10,145 bases of DNA, taken from the NCBI GenBank assembly GCA_003542355.1, contig DPKU01000062.1, positions 1-10,145 of the forward strand. The letters are read 5' to 3'. The position numbers were made by a program, and so were the translations under genes. Numbering within the stretch: the first letter of the stretch is position 1; each line of letters begins with the position of its first letter. The notes under the pieces were generated by a model that did not search any database, was not told where the DNA came from, and saw nothing but the letters and a program-made list of their open reading frames with translations. Shown piece by piece: positions 7,197-10,145 of this stretch. The stretch is from Clostridiales bacterium (GTDB lineage: Bacteria; Bacillota; Clostridia; Peptostreptococcales; Anaerovoracaceae).

Positions 7197-7229
7197 CAGC
7201 GGTTTCCGCTTGCGGTGAGGCTTTTCGCC
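7197..7229 (+). other. grd operon 3' gap: weak hairpins, no clear terminator
   Basis: Between the grdC/D stop and the thiT promoter there are only small inverted repeats: AGCGG (7198-7202) with CCGCT (7206-7210), and AGGC (7218-7221) with GCCT (7227-7230). Neither is followed by a T-run, so transcription may end by another route or read through into the riboswitch. Confidence 0.5.
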
Positions 7230-7257
7230 TTGACATTTCAGAGCAATGAGATATAAT
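7230..7257 (+). promoter_or_regulatory. Sigma-A type promoter for the thiT unit
   Basis: TTGACA (7230-7235) and TATAAT (7252-7257) are both perfect consensus hexamers, separated by 16 bp. The expected transcript start is near 7264, roughly ten bases before the TPP aptamer. This makes thiT independent of the grd operon. With such strong hexamers, control must come mainly from the downstream riboswitch. Confidence 0.88.
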
Positions 7258-7273
7258 TAAAAAGACATAAAAA

Positions 7274-7347
7274 CAGGGGTGCCGCTATGCGGCTGAGATC
7301 AAACTCTTTTAACCTGATCCGGGTTATACCGGCGTAGGGAGTATAAG
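7274..7347 (+). ncRNA. TPP riboswitch (THI-box) aptamer
   Basis: Conserved thiamine pyrophosphate aptamer elements occur in order: GGGGTGCC (7276-7283), a P3 helix GCCGC/GCGGC (7281-7285 with 7289-7293), CTGAGA (7293-7298), which binds the pyrimidine ring, AACCTGATCC (7311-7320), a P5 helix CCGG/CCGG (7319-7322 with 7329-7332), and GGCGTAGGGA (7331-7340). TPP bound to such aptamers in Firmicutes usually promotes formation of a downstream terminator. That fits the terminator at 7379-7413 and the thiamine transporter gene that follows. The outer P1 boundaries are approximate. Confidence 0.96.
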
Positions 7348-7378
7348 TGTCGAAGAATTCAATGAATTGTTCGAGATC

Positions 7379-7413
7379 CAGCGTGTGCACCTTGTGGTGT
7401 GCACGCTGTTTTT
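7379..7413 (+). terminator. Riboswitch-controlled intrinsic terminator (attenuator) before thiT
   Basis: CAGCGTGTGCACC (7379-7391) pairs with GGTGTGCACGCTG (7396-7408) around a TTGT loop, giving 13 bp with two G-U wobbles, followed immediately by TTTTT (7409-7413). It lies between the TPP aptamer and the thiT ribosome binding site, the normal place for the off-state structure. A competing small hairpin, TCGAA/TTCGA with AATTC/GAATT inside (7350-7374), lies between aptamer and terminator. I could not identify the anti-terminator pairing by eye. Confidence 0.88.
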
Positions 7414-7443
7414 ATGTACAACACATAAAAGGAGGCTCATACT

Positions 7444-8037
7444 ATGAGTACAAACGATTCGAAAGTGCGGATACTGGCCGAATGTGCGATCTTGATCGCC
7501 GTGGGGACCGTGCTAGCACAGCTCAAGCTGTTCAGAATGCCCAACGGAGGTTCTGTTACAGCGGTTTCCATGCTGCCGTTCATCCTGATCTCGTTCAGGC
7601 ACGGCACAAACTGGGGTTTGCTGGCCGGTTTTGCCAACAGTCTGCTCCAGATGCTTCTGGGTGGTGTGTACGCGCCCCCGGCCGGTACAGCGACAGCGCT
7701 CGTGGGCGCTGTGCTGCTGGATTACATCCTGGCATTTACGCTGCTGGGTCTGGCCGACGGATTTTCACGGATGTTCGGTGATAAAACAACATGGAAGAGC
7801 GTCACCTTCGGCACGTTCGCCGTCTGCTTTTTACGCTTTTTATGTTCTTTTGTTTCCGGATTTTTGATTTGGGGATCGCTGACAGCGGATGGCTTCGGCG
7901 CAGTGACATTCTCGTTGATCTACAATGGCAGTTATATGCTGCCGGAAACCATCATCACTGTAGCGGCGATGGCAGCGCTGTACAAAAAGGCGCCGATGCT
8001 GTTTCGGCAGCAAGGACTTCAAAAGAAGGAGCATTGA
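7444..8037 (+). CDS. thiT: Energy-coupling factor thiamine transporter S component ThiT
   Basis: This 197-residue hydrophobic protein has about six predicted membrane segments (roughly residues 9-26, 38-52, 55-74, 83-104, 122-143, 155-180), the size and layout of ThiT. It binds thiamine and associates with the shared ECF module (EcfA, EcfA', EcfT), which is not in this window. Family motifs include MPNGGSVTAVSMLPF, an LLDY pair (Asp93-Tyr94), LRFLCSFVSGFLIWG (130-144) and YNGSYMLPE (160-168). The TPP riboswitch directly upstream supports the substrate. GGAGG at 7431-7435 lies 8 nt before the ATG. Compared from memory with Lactococcus lactis ThiT, the His that contacts thiamine (His125) falls on Ser135, Glu84 on Asp93 and Tyr146 on Phe156, while Trp133 and Asn151 appear kept (Trp143, Asn161). 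Thiamine or a related precursor could be the ligand. Confidence 0.93.
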   Translation: MSTNDSKVRILAECAILIAVGTVLAQLKLFRMPNGGSVTAVSMLPFILISFRHGTNWGLLAGFANSLLQMLLGGVYAPPAGTATALVGAVLLDYILAFTLLGLADGFSRMFGDKTTWKSVTFGTFAVCFLRFLCSFVSGFLIWGSLTADGFGAVTFSLIYNGSYMLPETIITVAAMAALYKKAPMLFRQQGLQKKEH

Positions 8038-8072
8038 TTCGGGTTCTTCGACGGCCAGAGCATGGACACAGG

Positions 8073-8118
8073 AACAGAGATTTGTTATATTGTACATAAC
8101 AAATCTCTGTTTTTCTTT
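8073..8118 (+). terminator. Intrinsic terminator of the thiT transcript
   Basis: AACAGAGATTTGTTAT (8073-8088) is perfectly complementary to ATAACAAATCTCTGTT (8096-8111), a 16-bp stem with a 7-nt loop, followed by a T-rich tail (TTTTTCTTT, 8110-8118). The tail runs into the GGGAGG ribosome binding site (8119-8124) of the next gene, so the terminator also sits in the 5' leader of any read-through transcript. There is no T-tract on the opposite side, so it acts in the + direction only. Confidence 0.9.
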
Positions 8119-8129
8119 GGGAGGACGCC

Positions 8130-9038
8130 ATGAGCTTTCAGGAGAAGTATCCAAGACCTTATTATTCAAAATATCAGCAAGTAGAGATGGACTGCGGCTC
8201 TGACTGGTTTCGCGTGTATCGATTGCCCGGAAATGTGTTTGCCATTACCGAGCCCAAGCACTGTCAGGAAGTCAATTCATATCTGATCATCGGAAGCCAA
8301 AGAGCGCTTCTGTGGGACACGGGAGAAGGGTTTTCTGACATTACGGAAATTGCGCAAAAACTGTATTCCGGCGAACTCATTGCAGCGAACAGTCATTCTC
8401 ATTTCGATCACATCGGATGCAATTACCGATTTGACTATGTGCTTGCATATGATGATCTTCAGGCGCGCTATACTGCGGAAAGAGGTGCGCCTCACGGGCT
8501 TTTTGCCGATCAGTTGAGTCCGGAAATGTTCATTGGCGGATATCCCGAAGGGCTCGACCCTGAAGCGTTTTTTGTACCGCCTTACCGGATCCGAACCGTT
8601 CATAACGGCGAGCAGATCGACCTTGGAGATCGATTGCTGGAAGTGATCCATACGCCGGGCCATTCTCCTGACAGCATGATGCTGCTGGATCAGTCCAACG
8701 GGATCCTTTTTACGGGCGATACGTTCTATCAAGCAGCTTTATATGCGCACTTTGACTGTCCGGAGTTCGGCCGCTCCGATTTGAACGATTACCTGAAGTC
8801 CATGGAACGGATCCAATCTCGGAGCCAAGAAATCAAAGCGTTGTATTGCTCCCACAACGAATTAATCGCAGCTCCCGGAAAAATCGGAGAAGCTGCGGCT
8901 GCGATCCGCAGCATTTTGAGCGAAAAAGCCAGGGACGGACTGGCTGTAGATATCCAGCACGTCTATCTGGAAGACGGGACCGCCATCGTTGAGTATCCTT
9001 TTCATGAATTTTCGATCGTATGCAGGGATACCCTGTAG
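8130..9038 (+). CDS. Metallo-beta-lactamase fold hydrolase, unknown substrate
   Basis: This 302-residue soluble protein has no signal peptide or membrane segment. The complete zinc ligand set of the MBL fold is visible: NSHSHFDHIG (His89, His91, Asp93, His94), HTPGHSPDS (His178), FTGDTF (Asp197) and CSHNE (His242). This pattern fits the glyoxalase II-like branch of small thioester, phosphoester or lactone hydrolases and not a classical secreted beta-lactamase. The N-terminal YSKYQQVEMDCGSDWFRVYRL stretch precedes the fold, and about 55 residues with an EDGTAIVEYPF strand follow it. GGGAGG (8119-8124) lies 5 nt before the ATG. No clear promoter separates it from the thiT terminator, and the next gene begins 15 nt after its stop, so the two are probably cotranscribed. 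The substrate cannot be told from the sequence. Confidence 0.88.
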   Translation: MSFQEKYPRPYYSKYQQVEMDCGSDWFRVYRLPGNVFAITEPKHCQEVNSYLIIGSQRALLWDTGEGFSDITEIAQKLYSGELIAANSHSHFDHIGCNYRFDYVLAYDDLQARYTAERGAPHGLFADQLSPEMFIGGYPEGLDPEAFFVPPYRIRTVHNGEQIDLGDRLLEVIHTPGHSPDSMMLLDQSNGILFTGDTFYQAALYAHFDCPEFGRSDLNDYLKSMERIQSRSQEIKALYCSHNELIAAPGKIGEAAAAIRSILSEKARDGLAVDIQHVYLEDGTAIVEYPFHEFSIVCRDTL

Positions 9039-9053
9039 CGGGAGGTGTAACGC

Positions 9054-9749
9054 ATGAACGAATGGGTCGTACTGCTGAGAGATTTCAATCTGATCTCTGT
9101 TCTGTTTCGGCTACTGCTTGCCGCAGTGCTGGCGGGCGTCGTCGGCATGGAACGGGAAAGTCACGGGCGGGTGGCTGGCTTCCGAACGCATATATTGGTG
9201 GGCGTAGGCTCAGCCATGGCTGTGATGGTAGGTCTGTACGCTACAGAAGTGCTGGGTCTTGGTACAGATCCACTGCGGATCGGCGCCCAAGTGTTGTCTG
9301 GCATCGGTTTTCTAGGTGCGGGCACCATACTGGTCAAAAGCACAGCCAAAGTGAAAGGGCTGACCACAGCAGCGGGCTTGTGGTGCATGGCTGCCATTGG
9401 ATTGGCCTGTGGGATCGGGTTTTATTCCGGTGCCTTGATCGGTACCGCACTGTCCCTCGTGACTATCGCGCTGCTTTCTCGAATGGAAAACCGCAGGATG
9501 GGAAAGCACCGCCTGTTTAACTTTTATATGGAAGTCAATGGTTCTGAAGCGGTGAATCCGCTCGTAGAAATGTTGAACCAGGGAGTGTATCGGATCCTGG
9601 AACTGGAGATCCATCCCGCCCGAAGTTCTTTGCCCGGCCATGTGGGACTGCAACTGACATTGCATGTGCTCAGTACGTTAAGCGAAGAAAACCTGGTGCG
9701 AGACTTGCTGAAACTGCCCGATGTGAAGATCGTGCTGGTGCTGAAATAA
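9054..9749 (+). CDS. MgtC/SapB family membrane protein
   Basis: This 231-residue protein has an N-terminal membrane domain of about five segments (roughly residues 13-31, 45-63, 76-93, 104-119, 121-142) and a soluble C-terminal domain of about 80 residues with ACT-like alternation. MgtC-family signatures are GVVGMERESHGR (28-39), GFRTHILVGVGSA (42-54), GIGFLGAGTI (83-92) and KGLTTAAGLW (101-110). MgtC proteins are linked to magnesium limitation and, in some pathogens, to control of the F-type ATP synthase. Many bacterial relatives have no assigned function and are not virulence factors, and nothing here shows which role applies. GGAGG at 9041-9045 lies 8 nt before the ATG. It follows the MBL-fold gene by 15 bp. 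No magnesium leader RNA or PhoP-type site is recognisable upstream. Confidence 0.92.
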   Translation: MNEWVVLLRDFNLISVLFRLLLAAVLAGVVGMERESHGRVAGFRTHILVGVGSAMAVMVGLYATEVLGLGTDPLRIGAQVLSGIGFLGAGTILVKSTAKVKGLTTAAGLWCMAAIGLACGIGFYSGALIGTALSLVTIALLSRMENRRMGKHRLFNFYMEVNGSEAVNPLVEMLNQGVYRILELEIHPARSSLPGHVGLQLTLHVLSTLSEENLVRDLLKLPDVKIVLVLK

Positions 9750-9778
9750 ATAACATGCTCATAGGAAAACTGGGATTG

Positions 9779-9787
9779 TGATATACT
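9779..9787 (+). promoter_or_regulatory. Possible extended -10 promoter for the downstream decarboxylase gene
   Basis: TG at 9779-9780, one spacer base, and TATACT at 9782-9787 form an extended -10 element. The -35 region (around 9759-9764, TCATAG) is poor, as is common with extended -10 promoters. A start near 9794 would give a leader of about 30 nt to the ATG at 9823. I see no terminator for mgtC in this 73-bp gap, so read-through from upstream is also possible. Confidence 0.55.
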
Positions 9788-9822
9788 TGACCAATAATAG
9801 CAATGGAAGCGGAGGATAAGTA

Positions 9823-10145
9823 ATGTACAACAAATTTAAAGAAGACAAAAACCAGCAACTGGAGCTGCTGGATTCCGTTCTGGCAGAAGCCGGGTCCTTT
9901 CTGGTGCGTCGGGAGGAGGATACGGTTTACCCGGTGTTTCCCGAAAAGGAAGCAATGCGAATCAGCGAAGATGGAATGGGTGCTCGGGGGGCATTGGACT
10001 ATTTTTTCAAGAATTATGCGCCTTATGTTTCATTAAGCACAGGCCCCAGATACTACGGATTCGTCGTGGGTGGCGTTACACCTGCCGCTTTGGCCGGAGA
10101 CTGGCTCACGTCTCTGTATGATCAGAATGCCTTCGGAACGGCGGG
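9823..10145 (+). CDS. PLP-dependent group II decarboxylase / aspartate aminotransferase-fold protein, N-terminal 107 residues (3' end outside window)
   Basis: The frame opens at ATG 9823, with GGAGG at 9811-9815 and a 7-nt spacer, and stays open to the window edge (107 complete codons plus two bases). The N-terminal helix region leads to STGPRYYGFVVGGVTPAALAGDWLTSLYDQN (residues 72-102). This block is characteristic of the pyridoxal-phosphate-dependent decarboxylase family that includes glutamate and aromatic amino acid decarboxylases and many uncharacterised members, where this part lines the substrate pocket. The PLP lysine and cofactor motifs would lie beyond the window. Substrate cannot be assigned. 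An amino acid decarboxylase would fit an amino-acid-fermenting host, but that is context only. Confidence 0.85.
   Translation, partial: MYNKFKEDKNQQLELLDSVLAEAGSFLVRREEDTVYPVFPEKEAMRISEDGMGARGALDYFFKNYAPYVSLSTGPRYYGFVVGGVTPAALAGDWLTSLYDQNAFGTA

Noticed and set aside
7198..7230. Intrinsic terminator for the grd operon
   Set aside because: The inverted repeats are only 4-5 bp and have no T-tract.
7347..7781. Open frame starting with GTG in the riboswitch expression platform
   Set aside because: It runs through the terminator hairpin and overlaps thiT out of frame, with no conserved sequence and no ribosome binding site.

Overview
The window most likely comes from an anaerobic, amino-acid-fermenting, low-to-moderate-GC Gram-positive bacterium of the Clostridia type. 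The support is a Stickland-type glycine reductase operon with two selenocysteine codons, strong GGAGG ribosome binding sites, an ECF-type thiamine transporter gene under a TPP riboswitch, and T-rich intrinsic terminators. The species cannot be named from the sequence, and a Synergistota host is not excluded.

Region 1 (1-7196, all + strand) is a nearly complete glycine reductase operon in the order grdX(end)-grdE-grdB-trxB-trxA-grdA-grdC/D. Electrons flow from NADPH to thioredoxin reductase (TrxB), then to an unusual thioredoxin (GCVPC active site), then to selenoprotein A (GrdA). Protein B, made of the GrdE proprotein and selenoprotein GrdB, binds glycine. The carboxymethyl group passes to the selenocysteine of GrdA, and protein C (GrdC/GrdD) converts the resulting acyl-protein with phosphate to acetyl phosphate, which supports ATP formation. 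grdB and grdA each contain an in-frame UGA read as selenocysteine (codons 350 and 44), so naive gene calling truncates both. GrdC and GrdD, separate subunits in the characterised systems I know, are here one continuous 840-residue protein. A 12-bp perfect stem-loop without a T-tract separates grdA from grdC/D.

Region 2 (7197-8118) is a thiamine uptake unit: a near-consensus sigma-A promoter, a TPP riboswitch aptamer, an intrinsic terminator acting as the expression platform, thiT (thiamine-binding S component of an ECF transporter), and a strong 16-bp-stem terminator.

Region 3 (8119-10145) carries a metallo-beta-lactamase-fold hydrolase, an MgtC/SapB-family membrane protein 15 nt downstream, and then, behind a probable extended -10 promoter, the first 107 codons of a PLP-dependent group II decarboxylase family protein cut by the window edge.

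Every gene lies on the + strand. I see no insertion sequence, CRISPR array, tRNA or rRNA. The system is a recognised one. The parts most worth checking are the GrdC-GrdD fusion, the gene order, the internal hairpin, and the altered ligand positions in ThiT.
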